Source of the DNA: Adenophora triphylla var. japonica
Taxonomy: Eukaryota; Streptophyta; Magnoliopsida; Asterales; Campanulaceae
Direction: 5' to 3'
NCBI GenBank assembly: GCA_022495995.1
Contig: JAFEMH010000981.1
Location: 434,001 to 498,000, forward strand
DNA length: 64,000 bases
Position numbers and translations under genes: made by a program. Each line of letters starts with the position of its first letter. Position 1 is the first letter of the stretch. The notes under the pieces were generated by a model. It had not been told where the DNA came from. It searched no databases and saw nothing but the letters and a program-made list of their open reading frames with translations. Shown here one piece after another: positions 34,904 through 46,671 of the stretch.

Positions 34904-36546
34904 GTCCGATCATGAAAGGAACAAAATGTACTACTTGGTCAGATCCGTAGTACACGGGCTCATGGACCGGGCTGGCATGTGGTGGCCGAGCGAGCCAGTG
35001 GCGGCGCAGCCCAGCTTCTTGGCCGTAAAAGGGTCAAAGCACAAAAAGTGGCCCATTTTTTCCTAGGGCCCCAAAATTACCCCCAACCCAATACTACATA
35101 GCCCAAAACCTTAACATCACAAAGAAGAAAGCAACGATGCAAACAACAACGCTGACTTCCCAAAAAAAAAAAAGGAAGATTCACGGCTCGGAAATCACGC
35201 AAGAAGATCAAACAGCAACTCGAAAATCACGGCTTGATTGAATTGAAGAGGCGACGAGACGATTGGCGATTGCAAAACAAACAACGGTAAAATTCAATTT
35301 CTTTTCTTCTTTTCTTCTCCGATCAATTTCTTTTCTTCTCCGAGTTCGATCAATTTCTTCTGTCACTGTGCTGCGCAATTGTGCAAAACTGCAAATTGCA
35401 ATTCCCGTTGGCTGTTGGCGTTTACTTGTTTGAATTTTGATCACCCATTTATTGTTAATCGGTTGTTCATCATTCATGTAGACTAGGTGTTTGTTAAAAT
35501 GCGTGAGAAATTGAAGAGCTGAACTCTGAAGACATTGTATTTGTGGCCTTGCCGGATGACGCCTTGGCCCTTGCGAGTTGCGCCGCTCCTCGAAGAACTG
35601 AACCGAAAGAAGTCTTCCAGAGTTTCAGGTTTTTTGTTCCTTTTATTTGAACTTTAATATTATTATTAAAAGTGTTACATTTTTTTTTTTTTGCATTTTT
35701 AACTATGCCTCCTAAGATTAGAAAACAAGAATCTGGTCATGAAAAGCGTAAAAAAAAAGAAGAGTAGGTCTTCTGAAAAACTAGTTTTCTAAAAATGTTA
35801 TGAAAAAACTAGTTTTCAACATTGTTCATCCCTTTTATTAGTCACAATATTTTGGGGGAAACTAGTTTCTCCCTAAGTTATAAAAAGTCCTGTTTTTTTA
35901 AACTGCTCTTATATTCGTCAAATATTTGCAAGTTGAAAAAAATTGAACTTTTTATAATTTATGGAGAAATTGATTTCTCCCAAAACTTACTCTTTATTAG
36001 TTAGGCTTAGTGTTTAAAAACTAGTTTTTTCTTAAGTTACGAAAAAACTAGTTTTTCACAAGATTTTGGCAAAAAAGAAAAAGAAAGTCCGAATGATGTC
36101 TTTTTTTAAATAAAATATTTAAATTGTATATTTTTATATATATTAAGGGCCCATTATTTATATTAGCACGGGGCTCAAAACTTATTGGACCGGCTGGGCG
36201 GATCTTGGCCCTCTTTGGACATATCCACATATACGGAGTATTATTTCTGGTTCTTACTTATAAAGGCAACTGAATTATTTACTTTGGGCCTTATGGCGAA
36301 ATGCTTGATTACTTCAATGATCTTCAATTGCTTGCGATGTTAATGGGCTGATAGCCCATTTATCCTGTCCAACTGACTCACCATCTATTTAGCCCAACAT
36401 CCACCCTTCTACACTTTTCTGTTGGGTATGGAAATTTAGGACCATTCCAAGTCCAAGTCCAAGTTCAAGTCCAGTTGTAGTTGATGTGAGTTCGAACTTC
36501 GAAGAGGTAAAAGATAGTAAAAGGTAAGATAGAAAATAATATCGTA
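34904..36546. other. Decayed hAT-like region with a basic N-terminal fragment
   Basis: CAGTGGCGGCGCAGCCCAG near 34998 looks like a hAT end, and a loosely inverted GGACCGGCTGGGCGG lies near 36190. At 35705-35767 a short frame MPPKIRKQESGHEKRKKKEE resembles the start of TTF-type hAT transposases and then stops. Two overlapping ACTAGTTTTT-type repeats fill 35764-36070. I see no intact gene. Confidence 0.4.
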
Positions 36547-36797
36547 GGGCTCGTTTGTTGGGGGTAACTTGATAGAATTAGCCCGTATTTGTATTAACAG
36601 TGAAAAGATTATCAGAGATTAATAATATCACTTTTTTTTGGAATAAATATGAAGGGGGATAAGAGGTGATAATATGTCTTATTCGGTTTGTTAGAATTAT
36701 TACTCCGTTTGCATTTAATCTACCAAACATCAAGGTTATAAGGTTATTGGACTAATAATCATATCCCGTCCCAAAAAGGGCTACCAAACGGCCTTTA
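36547..36797. mobile_element. PIF/Harbinger-like MITE, diverged
   Basis: GGGCTCGTTTGTTGGGGG at the left and CTACCAAACGGCC at the right are imperfectly inverted. The body matches the cleaner copy at 63633-63866 (GGATAAGA, TTATTAGTCCAATAA-like words). Confidence 0.6.
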
Positions 36798-36819
36798 ATT
36801 TAATATGCCTCTCTAAGGT

Positions 36820-37837
36820 GGCATTTGATTTTTTTAAGTGTTAAGTGTTAAAATCTGATTTCACGTCTGAATTTGGCTGAATTGATAAGAGGTAGCGTCT
36901 GAAAGACTGATTTCTGAATTACTCAAACTGTTTGAATATTTATCTGAAATTAATGTTACGACATTTAATGAAGTAGAGAGATAAGATGAATGGTTATTGA
37001 CCTAGTGTTTGGGTTGAGTATTTTTGAAATTACGAGTTTATGGAAGAGATATATATGAAAAAAATCAATTAAGAAGCAAATAAATGATAGTTTTACATCT
37101 GAAAATTAAGTGGAAAATAAGAGACATTCAGATCTGAATGGAGAAAAAAAAACAAATAGCCTGAATTGTATTATGTCTGATGCACCCACCCATTCAGATC
37201 TGAATAAGAGCTGAAAATGAAAAATAAATGAGGTCTAACTCTAAGGGCCTGTTTGGTAAACTGAAAATTAAGCTCTGAAAATGTATAGCTGAAAAATATA
37301 GAGCTGAAATTATTAAGTTGCTGAATTTTAAGAGTTCAGTTTGTTTGGTAATGACAAACCACTTATATCTATCTGAATTTATTTAAAGTTTGAACTTAAC
37401 ATTCAAAAAATTATTGAAATAATCTTAAATGAGTGTATAATAAAATAAAGTCTTCAACATATACGTCACTATTATTATAATTAGATTATATTTTATAATA
37501 TTTAAATATTTTTATTAGTACTTTCTTTGACCCATAATAAAATTTATCTTGTTAATTATTTTGATAAATTTGTCTAAACTTTGACAAAAAATGAAAAAAA
37601 AAATTAATTATAATATTCTATTAAAATATTATTAATATCAATAGTTTAATATAAAGATGTACTCTCTATGTTCTAGAATAAGGATCACATTTTTTATTTT
37701 ATTTTTTGGTATCTTAAAGAGTTAAAGACTCATTTTCAAGATGACAAATTATAAATAATATTTTGGACAAATTTGTTCAGAATGCATATATAATAACAAA
37801 ATATATACTATATTAAAAGCAAGAAAGTCTCGAAGAG
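36820..37837. other. AT-rich spacer with TCTGAATTTGGCTGAA-type repeats, no gene
   Basis: Recurring CTGAAAATTAAG, TCAGATCTGAAT and GGCCTGTTTGGTAAACTG words suggest further MITE remnants, but I could not place ends or target duplications. Confidence 0.45.
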
Positions 37838-39102
37838 AGTTTTCAAGTATCCTCATGGAATTATCAGTTTGCATTCCATCGATTTTTAATTGTATTTTGG
37901 TCATATCTTCCCCTGTACTGAGCAATATTGCTTCAAAACCCGTGTTGTCTTAGCTCTTCTTTAATCAATGTGGCTTGGAATCCAACATCTTCAATTGTTT
38001 CACGGATGGTTTCCTCCTACAGTAACAAGAAAATAAACGAGATTGTAGCTTTAGCAAAAATGATGAACTGGAATACCAAATGAACGCTTGGAGACGTCTA
38101 CAGCAAAGAGAGATGAGTCCCTCTTTATCAATTTTTTTTTTTTCTCTGTAGCAGTTAGTCAGATATCAGAACCACCAAGTTAATGATTAAAATCAGTCCT
38201 AAAATGTTACTCGTGATTCTAGGTTATGTAACTTGGAATACTTTCAATTCAATCTGTGTGGCTATAAAGAGAGAAAAGTGATTCTGGACTAAAGGTCACA
38301 GCTGATTGTTCTCATAAAATTTCAGTTGAATTATCTAATTTGGCAACAAAAAAAAAAAAAACACAAGCATGGAATGTTCTCATTTAGCTTTTACTGTGAA
38401 GTAGCCAAACTTAGATGAGAAAAGCGAGCTTTTCTCAGTAATGAACAAGTTTAAGAATGTTGGCAAAATTACAATAATAGAAGGAAAAGAATTACAGAAA
38501 TTGAAATACAATTATAAACTGAAATTGGAACTAAAAAGTATAAAGAAACAAAATGGCAGTAACAGAATGTTGTTGTGCATGAGCCCTGATAATTTGATAA
38601 ATCAGTCTCCTTATCGAGAGAGAGAGGGCAGGTGCACGAGAGAGAGAGAGAGTCTATATGCTACACATTCTTATCCCTTATCAAATTGTAGAAGTATTTA
38701 AACTTGTCAGATTTTACCTTCTCATTCCATGTGGGAGAACCACATTTTCTCTCTTTCAACCTATTAACTTTGAACCTTAATATCTCATTAATTCATTAAC
38801 CATCTTGGACAAATAAATATTTGATTTCAATGTTCTCATGAAGTAGAACACAAATCCACATTCAATTTGGTTATTTAACAAATTACTCATTTAGGAAAAA
38901 TTCTCAAATTTCCGTCACACCCACTTATATTTTTCAACAAAGAACACATTGATGAAGGAACATTTCTACAAATAAGCATCGAATCATTTAGAATGTCAAT
39001 TACGTACATAACTAGTAGGTGTAAAACAAGATTTTTTCAGTTCAGATCCTACAAAATATAGTGAACCTTTTAAGATAGTAGGTGTAACTTCAAAGTTAAG
39101 TA

Positions 39103-39379
39103 CTCCCTCCGTCCCATCAATTGCTTCACCCTTTTCCTTCGGCAAGAAAATTATGGTAATGGGAGGGAAAAAAAAATGTTGTGAGTGTAATTTGAAAATA
39201 GGAGAGAGAATTAGTGGAGGGAATAGTGAATTTGAAAAGTGTTGTGAGTGTAATAGTGTTTTAGGAGAGAGAATGAGTGGAGAGAATAGTGAAGATTCTT
39301 TGCCAAAAAAGAAAAGGTGAAGCTTCTAACGGAACGCCCTTTTGGGTAATTAGTGAAGCTTTTATTGGGACGGAGGGAG
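39103..39379. mobile_element. Stowaway MITE
   Basis: CTCCCTCCGTCCCATCAAT at 39103 and TTGGGACGGAGGGAG ending at 39379 are the ends. Block A near 6918 shows the empty site with one TA. Confidence 0.93.
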
Positions 39380-39412
39380 TATGTTAAAAAAATTAAAGTT
39401 AAGTATGTTAAA

Positions 39413-40279
39413 GAGAATTGTTATTCACCCCCGCACATTTACTTAATACCCCCGCATTACTAAGTTTACTTATAAAAATTAAAACTACACCCCCTTTATT
39501 ACTATTATACCCATTACTAAGTTTACCTTATCATTTACCCATTGTCTCTTTCTCTCTCAATTTCATGGGCATTTTGCTCCATGATGCTCCTCCCTTCAGC
39601 CCCACTCATCTCCTCCTCCTACACCGCTACCGCCTACCTCCTGCTCCTCTATCTTCCATGACTCTTTATTTTAACTGTGTGTTGTTTCTGTGTGTGTTTT
39701 TGTGTTCAAATTTTCAATCTTTCTCTCTCTAAACACATCCATGGCTGCTCTTGTAAACAAGCTCCCTTCTCTCTCATCTTCATCCTCTTCATTTCTAACC
39801 AAATCAAGAAAACCCAATTCGATTAAGCTGAACCTTCTCAATTCCATGCTCATAGACCCGTAAATTTCAACTGACAGTACTACTAGGACCTTTGATACAA
39901 TAACATGAACAAATTTCAACAGACGTATCGCGATAGGTACGAGATAGTTTTGAGCGAGAGTTCAATTATGCTGGTTTGATACATCAACAATCACAGAGGC
40001 TTAATAAGATTAGAAGAATGTTTGTTAGATTGAGAAATATTGAGAATTGGAAGAAAGCCAGGGAAAATAATGGTGGAATACTGGAATTAATGGGTGTAAG
40101 AAGTAATGGTCAGAATTTTCGGCAGCGAAGTAGAGTGAGAAGATAGAGAGAAAAAGAAAGAGAATGGGTTTCTTTATTTTAGTTTTAAGGGTAATAAAGT
40201 CACTTCAATTAATGGCATTTCTTTGAAAATAAACTTGCTGGGGTATTAAGTAAACTTGCGGGGGTGAATAACAATTCTC
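39413..40279. mobile_element. Mutator-like element carrying a gene fragment (Pack-MULE-like)
   Basis: Terminal inverted repeats of about 45 bp start GAGAATTGTTATTCACCCCC at both ends. They are flanked by a perfect 9-bp duplication TATGTTAAA (39404-39412 and 40280-40288), the length typical of Mutator. The core has a leader and first-exon-like sequence with a transit-peptide-like frame (39741-39863) rather than a transposase. Confidence 0.88.
39741..39863 (+). pseudogene. Captured plastid transit-peptide-like first exon
   Basis: ATG 39741 opens 40 codons: MAALVNKLPSLSSSSSSF, then TKSRKPNS. This is serine-rich, basic and free of acids, as in chloroplast transit peptides. It stops at TAA with no mature domain. 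A pyrimidine-rich leader precedes the ATG. It lies wholly inside the Mutator-like element. The donor gene is not identified. Confidence 0.45.
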
Positions 40280-40822
40280 TATGTTAAAAAATTTATGAAC
40301 AGCCGTTTAATGATAATTACCTTATAGAACAGATGGTAATTACCTTATAGAACAGCCGTTTCATGATAATTCTATAAGTTTGATCATCCTTGATTTCTAT
40401 GTTGATAAGATTAATAAATGAAACTAAACAACGAAAGCGAAAAAGAAATTCGTAACAGAAACTAAAATACAACTTACATTGACAAAGCTGGGATAAAAGA
40501 GGATTTGGGCCCGGTTATTCAACACATCAAAAACGGCTTCTTTGATCCCGGGAAGCCGTTTAACAGCCTTTTCAACAGAGCTGGCGTAGGCGGAGCAGGT
40601 CATACCGATGACCGAGAATAGAGCTTTGGATTCCGATCCTTCCATGTTTGATGACTCCGCCCCTTTTGGGTACTTTGGCATTGATGGATAGTGCGGCCGC
40701 GGCGACATGTCGGAACCGCCACCATCGCTATCGCCGCTGCCGCCGCAGCTTATACACCCGAACGTTAAGAATTTTGCCGCCATTCCCCACCTGAGACTCT
40801 TCTGTCTTCTCTCTCTCCGTCC

Positions 40823-40958
40823 GTTAGCTCTCCTGCGAAAAGGGGTTTGAAAAAATGATTTGCTTTTTCAAATGATCTTAATTTATACTCGTTAGCTCTC
40901 CTGCGAAAAGGGGTTTGAAAAAATGATTTGCTTTTTCAAATGATCTTAATTTATACTC
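40823..40958 (-). repeat. Tandem 68-bp promoter duplication upstream of the HMA5 pseudogene
   Basis: Units 40823-40890 and 40891-40958 are identical in most positions. Each holds the TATA box seen once at 8676-8685 in the intact gene, so the pseudogene has two promoter cores in series. Confidence 0.9.
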
Positions 40959-41067
40959 GCTCAAATTGCACTTTTTCTTTTTATCGTTTTTTTTTAACAA
41001 TAAGTTATTTCTGAAAATATTAATTTTATAATATTTTTTTTAAAAAAAAAAACTCACGTCTCATATA

Positions 41068-41301
41068 CTCCCTCCGTCCAAGTACATACTTCACGGTTAC
41101 TGTTCACGCGTGGATTAAGGAAAAAAATAATGATATAATGTTGTGAGTGTAAAAGTAAAATAGGAGAGAGAATGAGTGGAGGGAATAGTAAATTATAATG
41201 GTGTTGTGAGTATTAAAATAATGTAGGAGACAAAGTGTGAAGTATGTAATTGAACGCCCAAAATAGAAAGTGTGAAATATGTAACTGGACGAAGAAGGGA
41301 G
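41068..41301. mobile_element. Stowaway MITE (shortened)
   Basis: CTCCCTCCGTCCAAGTAC at 41068 and GGACGAAGAAGGGAG ending at 41301 are the ends, next to TA. Block A near 8800 has the empty site. Confidence 0.88.
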
Positions 41302-41569
41302 TACACATCAATACAAATGATTATAATTTTATTTTTTATTAAATTATTTAAAATAATTATTAAAATAAAATAAGATTTTTTGCTCAAAAAATAAAATAAG
41401 ACTATCAAATCAAAAGGTTGTATTCTCTAAAAGTGAAACAATTATGGGAGAATGCCCCATAAATTATAAAAAGTTTCATAATACCTCATAAGTTTTTTTC
41501 ATGTTGTATCATTCTATAATAATAAGCTAAAAACGCGTTTTTTCTTAAGCTTAAAAAAAAAATGTTTTG

Positions 41570-41860
41570 ATTCTCCCTCTAGTGTCAGTGTTAAAATAGC
41601 AAAGTGTCAGTGTAAAAAGTGCTAGTACATGTATTATTAAGTGACAGTTTAAAAAAGTGTCAGTGTTAGTGTAACAAAGTGTCAGTGTAAAGAGTGTCGT
41701 TGCATGTATTATTAAGTATCAGTGTTAGTGTAAAAAAGTGTCAGTGTTATTATAAAAAATTGTCGGTGTAAATAGTGCTAGTGCATGTATTATTAAATGA
41801 CAGTGTAAAATGGTTTTTCTTTAAGATTAGAAAAAAAAAACACATTTTTTATAAAATCAA
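41570..41860. repeat. Degenerate AGTGTCAGTGTTAG array (block B counterpart of 9100-9510)
   Basis: It has the same flanks as the block A array (GATTCTCCCTCTAGTGTCAG and GATTAGAAAAA) but is about 110 bp shorter, so the array has contracted or expanded since duplication. Confidence 0.7.
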
Positions 41861-41881
41861 TTCAAATAATAATACTATATA

Positions 41882-42165
41882 CTCCCTCCGTCCATTTACA
41901 TGGTTCACAGTTACTGTTCTCACGTAAATTAAGGAGGAAATATTATATTGAAAGTGTTGTGAGTGTGAAAATAAAATAGGAGAGAGAATGAGTGGAGGAA
42001 ATAGTAAATTATAATGGTGTTGTGAGTATTAAAATAATGTAGGAGAGAGAATAAGTGGAGGGAATAGTAAAGATTCTTTTTCATTTTAGGAAAGAAACAA
42101 AATGTGAACCATGTAAATGGACGTCCAAAATAGAAAGTGTGAACCATGTAAATGGACGGAGGGAG
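41882..42165. mobile_element. Stowaway MITE
   Basis: CTCCCTCCGTCCATTTACAT at 41882 and its inverted copy ending at 42165 lie next to TA. Block A near 9540 has the empty site. Confidence 0.93.
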
Positions 42166-42463
42166 TACATGATAATGCATATTACTGTACTAGTACATAC
42201 CCGTGTCCAAGGCCACGTAATTTTATTTTTTTTTAAATTAAAAAAAAAATTATTTTTTTTTAAGAGCAAAATGAAAATTCCAACCATTGACACAATTCAA
42301 AAAACTGTTCACACCCTTTCCTAATTTATAGTACTATAGATGCTCTTATTAGACAATTGGACTTTGGGGTCCCACCACCCATTTTATAAGGTTACCAGTG
42401 GAACGTATAGGAGTTCTATATTAAAAATCGTCCATTCCTTCCCAAAATTAACTCTCCTCCCAA

Positions 42464-42635
42464 CTACGCAATAAGTCCATTCATTCAAACCCAAAAAAGC
42501 AAAGCCAGCCAGGAGAGAGAAAACCCAAGAAATAACGGACCGAGTTTGACTACGCAATAAGTCCATTCATTCAAACCCAAAAAAGCAAAGCCAGCCAGGA
42601 GAGAGAAAACCCAAGAAATAACGGACCGAGTTTGA
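42464..42635. repeat. Two tandem 86-bp units in the captured leader
   Basis: CTACGCAATAAGTCCATTC begins each unit (42464 and 42550). They form the region just upstream of the squalene epoxidase start codon. Confidence 0.9.
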
Positions 42636-42683
42636 TCCGTTATATTCACAACTACTCGCCGTCGCCGGTGGCGCTTTTCGAAA

Positions 42684-42941
42684 ATGGCGGATGAGTACCT
42701 TCTCGGTTCAATTCTAGCCTCTCTCACCTCTCTCCTAGCGTTTCTTCTGCTTTATAGGTTGATCGTCAAGAAGAATGCTCAAAATGGTCCAATGGAGATT
42801 CGCTCCGCACCTACCACCGTCACCACCACCACTTCCATCAGCGGAGAATGCAGATCCACCAACGGCACCGGTAACGACGCCGACATCATTATCGTCGGGG
42901 CCAGTGTTGCTGGCGCCGCTCTCGCTCATACTCTCGGCATG
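42684..42941 (+). pseudogene. Squalene epoxidase (SQE) first-exon fragment
   Basis: ATG 42684 opens 86 codons typical of the N terminus of plant squalene monooxygenase: a membrane anchor (ILASLTSLLAFLLLYRLIV, residues about 10-28), a low-complexity linker, and the start of the FAD-binding fold DADIIIVGASVAGAALAHTL. The central Gly of the GxGxxG dinucleotide motif is Ser here. The match ends at GM followed by GTATTA, probably the original donor, and then a poly-A tract. The enzyme makes 2,3-oxidosqualene for sterols and triterpenes; this fragment cannot. It lies within a Helitron. Confidence 0.85.
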
Positions 42942-43189
42942 GTATTAAAAAAAAAAAAAAAAAAAAAAATTTAAGGGCAAAATGGGGAAGGGACAAAAAA
43001 GTGAGGGCAAAATGGGGAATTTCTCCCTTGAAACTGTTCAAAAAACTGTTCATTGGGGGTTGCATTTATACTATAGATACTCATATAATATAACATTGAT
43101 GATGATAGGTGGTGTCGACGCCGCCTACCAACGGCGGTAGGCCGCAGGGCAACGCTGGTGGTGTCAAGAGGCAGTATTGATGATGTTGT

Positions 43190-46100
43190 CAGGGGCGTAT
43201 CTACTATGGCGCAAGGGTGGGCAATTGCACACCCCGGATTTGCAAAAAAAATTTACCGAGTAGTTATAAAAAAAATAAAAAAAAATTAGAGGTGTAAATT
43301 GTGATTTTTGAAAGAAGAGGGGTGCAGAGTGTAAAAAAAAACACATTACTAAGAGCGTAAACCAAACATTGCGTGAAATCAGAACACACCATCGACTTTA
43401 GTTTTCTACGCCGCACTCCGGGAATTCGCCTCGCCTCTACGGAAATCGACGGAGTCGGACGGAGTCGGACGGAGACGACGCCTGCGATACTCGAACAGAC
43501 CACCGGCGGGCCACGGCAACTCTTCCGACGCCATCTGCCCCTGTTTTCCTTCCTCAATGTCTCAATCTAAAAAAGGTATTTTTTGAAATTCAATTTTAGG
43601 GCTTTATGTTGATGTAATCAACATAAAGATAATCGACATGCTTGAACTGTGAATTTTTGATGTAATCAACATTGAGAAATGATAATCGACATGAATTTTT
43701 GGCTCCTCTGCAATTACTATAAATCCAAGAATTATGTTGATGTAATCAACATAAATTAAAAGGTCTCTGTACCAAACTAATGAATTTTTGATGGTTTCCT
43801 ATTTTTTGTTTGGAAGGTAACATTGAGAAATGATAATCGACATGCTTGAACTGTGATATTGTTCGCTATAAATAATTTCTTCTCTATTCCCCAGTTCATG
43901 TATATTATCCCCCAGTGGGGGATTTATTGAGCAATTTTTGTTATCATTTTTGATAGGTAAGCAATCTAAGCTTGATGGATTCTTCTACAAACGCCCTCGA
44001 TGTGAGACATCGGCTGTTCCGATTGATACTAATATTGTCAATGTTGAAAGGGTTCAAGAAGAAATTGGACAAGGTACTTCTCAACCTCAAGTAAATGTTG
44101 ATAACTCTTTTAAATATGAGGCTGATCCGGGTTTGAGAAAACCATTGTCTCGCCTTGCTAGCAATTCTAAGGATCTTGAAATAATTCGTAGAGCTTACTT
44201 ACTTAAAGGCCCTTGTCGACCACGTCTTGAGAATTTTCCTCAAACCATGATTTATAAAGTTTTACGTCGGTTTAATGTTGATTGGTACGAAGAGTTTGAT
44301 TGGTTGGAATATAGTGAGAGTAAAGATGCGGCATATTGTTTTTATTGCTATCTTTTTAAGCCTTTACATGGAGATCAAGGAGGGGGTGGTACGTTTGTAA
44401 GCGAAGGTTATACGAATTGGAACAAGAAGGAGAATTTTAGGAAACATATGGGAAACCATGATAGTATTCATAATCATTGTTATATGGCTGCTCAAGATTT
44501 ATTAAATACGAAAGTTCATATTGATGTTCCAATAAAAAACAAGACCAAGGAAAGTAAGAAGGACTATTACATTCGATTGCGGACTTCGGTAAAGGCTGTT
44601 AGATACTTATTAAGGCAAGGACTTGCTTTTCGGGGTCATGATGAGTCCAAGAGTTCATTAATGAAGGGAAACTTTTATCATCTTTTAGAACTTATGGGTG
44701 AAGACAATGTAGAAGTTAAAAGAGTAATATTAGATAGTGCTCCCGGAAATTGCATTCTGAAATCTCCAACAATCCAAAATGAAATTATTTCCGCCTTTGC
44801 TCATTTTGTCTCGAAAACGATTGTGTGTGATATTGGGGATGACTTCTTTGCTTTGTTAGTTGATGAGGCTCGTGATGTCTCGATCAAAGAACAAATGGTA
44901 GTTGCATTACGTTATGTGAATCATGAAGGAAAGATCATGGAGCGTTTTCTTGGCATTGTTCGTGTTCCAAACACTACGGCACGTTGCCTAAAAGCCTCCC
45001 TTGAGTCTCTTCTTTCAACATTTGGCTTGAGCTTGTCTCGTGTACGTGGGCAAGGTTATGATGGGGCTAGTAATATGCAAGGGGAGTTTAATGGTCTTAA
45101 GAGTTTAATCTTGAAAGAAAATAAATGTGCTTTTTATGTTCATTGCTTTGCTCACCAACTTCAACTAGCTCTTGTGCAAATTACAAAGAAGAATATGAAA
45201 CTTTCCGAATTTTTTGGATTCCTTTCATCATTGGCAAACATTGTTGGTGGTTCTTGTAAACGTCAAGAGTTGCTTAGAGATAAACAATTTGAAAGGCTTA
45301 TGGAGAGGGTGTCTTTTGGTGATCTTGAAACCGGCCAAGGTTTGAATCAAGAAGCCACTTTAAAAAGGCCCGGGGATACACGTTGGAACTCTTATTATTT
45401 TACAATTGTGAGTTTGATTAATTTGTTCTCTTCGGTGGTTGGTGTGTTAGAGCATTTACAAGTAAGTGGTGAAGATGCGGCTCATAGTGGTCAAGCTACG
45501 ACTCTTTTGAGAAATATATGTTGCTTTGAGTTTGCTTTTGTGTTGCATTTGATGAAATCGGTTTTGGGAATCACTCTTGATTTATCACTAGCATTACAAA
45601 GGAAGGATCAAGATCTTGTAAATGCCATGAAGCTTGTTAAAATAGCCAAAGAGAGATTACAAGAATTGAGAGAACATGATTGGGAGAACTTGGTGAAAGA
45701 AACTACAAGCTTTTGTGTTGAGAATGATATTTTGGTACCAAGTATGAATGATAATTTCATAATTTATTCGAGGGATGGAAGAGTTTGTAGAAGAGGTGTT
45801 CAAGTGAGCAACTTGATTCATTATCGTGTTGAATTGTTCTATGTGGTGATAGATTCCCAACTTTCAGAGTTGAATGATCGTTTTGATAACACTAATACGG
45901 AGTTGCTAAGCCTAATAGCTTGTCTTGATCCAAGTAACTCGTTTGTTGCATTTGACAAAAAAGCTTTGATTAAGTTGGCCACGTTTTACCCACATGAGTT
46001 TGATGTTGATTTCGATCTTGGTGTGCTTGATAGTCAACTTGAGAACTACATTAGAGATGTGAGAAATGATGAAGACTTCTCACTTGTTCTTGGGACTAGT

Positions 46101-46491
46101 GGTCTTGCTCAGAAGTTGGTTGCAAAGAACAAGCATAAGACTTATCCGTTGGTATATTTGTTGATCAAATTGTCTTTAATTTTACCCGTTGCAACTGCAA
46201 CAGTCGAAAGGATATTTTCTGCTATGAAACTTGTGAAGTCCGAGTTGCGTAATCGTATGGGGGATGATATGCTAAATGATTCTTTAGTGTCTTATGTTGA
46301 AAAAGACGTACTAGACAATGTAAACATTGATGAAGTCATGAAGTACTTTCAGGAAATGTCATCACGTCGAAAATCTTTGTAATCTTTATTTCTATTTATA
46401 AAAATGATGCATATTATATTATCTTGCAATTTTTTTTTTATATTGCATAAGATTTTGCACACTCTCACAAAAAATCCTAGATACGCCACTG
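43190..46491 (+). mobile_element. hAT transposon, complete and possibly autonomous (3302 bp)
   Basis: Ends CAGGGGCGTATCTA and, inverted, CAGTGGCGTATCTA are flanked by a perfect 8-bp duplication GATGTTGT (43182-43189 and 46492-46499). Block A around 9680 carries the empty site. The only gene inside is an intact transposase (43557-46382). Confidence 0.96.
43557..46382 (+). CDS. hAT-family transposase (TTF-type zinc finger, hAT dimerisation)
   Basis: Exon 1 is 43557-43575 (ATG, MSQSKK). A 381-bp GT-AG intron follows and exon 2 is 43957-46382; joined they give 814 aa. This start is preferred because the open frame has no ATG near its 5' end. Residues about 95-180 form the TTF-type zinc finger (CFYC at 134-137). 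Residues 200-420 hold the DUF4371 region with DEARD (Asp309) and GQGYDGASNM (Asp375), the likely RNase H-like catalytic acids, and HCFAHQLQLAL. The C terminus has the hAT dimerisation domain with ATVERIFSAM. No stop or frameshift is seen. By family knowledge it cuts and pastes DNA in the nucleus and makes 8-bp duplications, as found here. Confidence 0.93.
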
Positions 46492-46671
46492 GATGTTGTA
46501 TCATAATTTTTAAATAATGTATATTGAATGTAGTATAATATAATACTGCATAATAATTTACGAGGCATTTAAATTAATGAAAAACTTGAATGGGAGTGAT
46601 TTATTTGAAAAGAAACTTATGGGCATTTAAATTAATAAGAAATTTGAAGGAAAGTAATTTGCGCAAGAGTA

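Larger units (their letters stand above)
37838..40783 (-). pseudogene. Truncated HMA5 copy (exon 1 and part of exon 2)
   Basis: Minus-strand exon 1 (40783-40478) begins [10 protein letters not shown], keeps the donor GTAAGTT, and is highly similar to the exon 1 of 1404-8588. Its metal site reads GMTCSAY, so one of the two copper-binding cysteines is lost. Exon 2 matter survives at about 38021-37838: the start [13 protein letters not shown], then a deletion equal to about 4981-5176 of the intact gene that removes the second GMTC motif, then about 115 bp more. All catalytic exons are missing beyond 37838. Intron 1 is shortened and carries a Stowaway and a Mutator-like insertion. It is a 5'-only duplicate that could still be transcribed but not make a pump. 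Confidence 0.92.
42190..43077 (-). mobile_element. Non-autonomous Helitron carrying squalene epoxidase exon 1
   Basis: On the minus strand it begins TCTATAGTATAAATGC and ends in a hairpin (ACGTGGCCTTGGACACGGG) then GTACTAG. It sits between host A and T, as Helitrons do. Block A (about 9550) runs from CATATTATTT to CATACTCAT without it. The cargo lies in the opposite strand to the Helitron. Confidence 0.85.

Noticed and set aside
43938..43956. TTG start of the hAT transposase frame
   Set aside because: The frame has no nearby ATG, whereas ATG 43557 with a GT-AG intron joins in phase and gives a basic N terminus.
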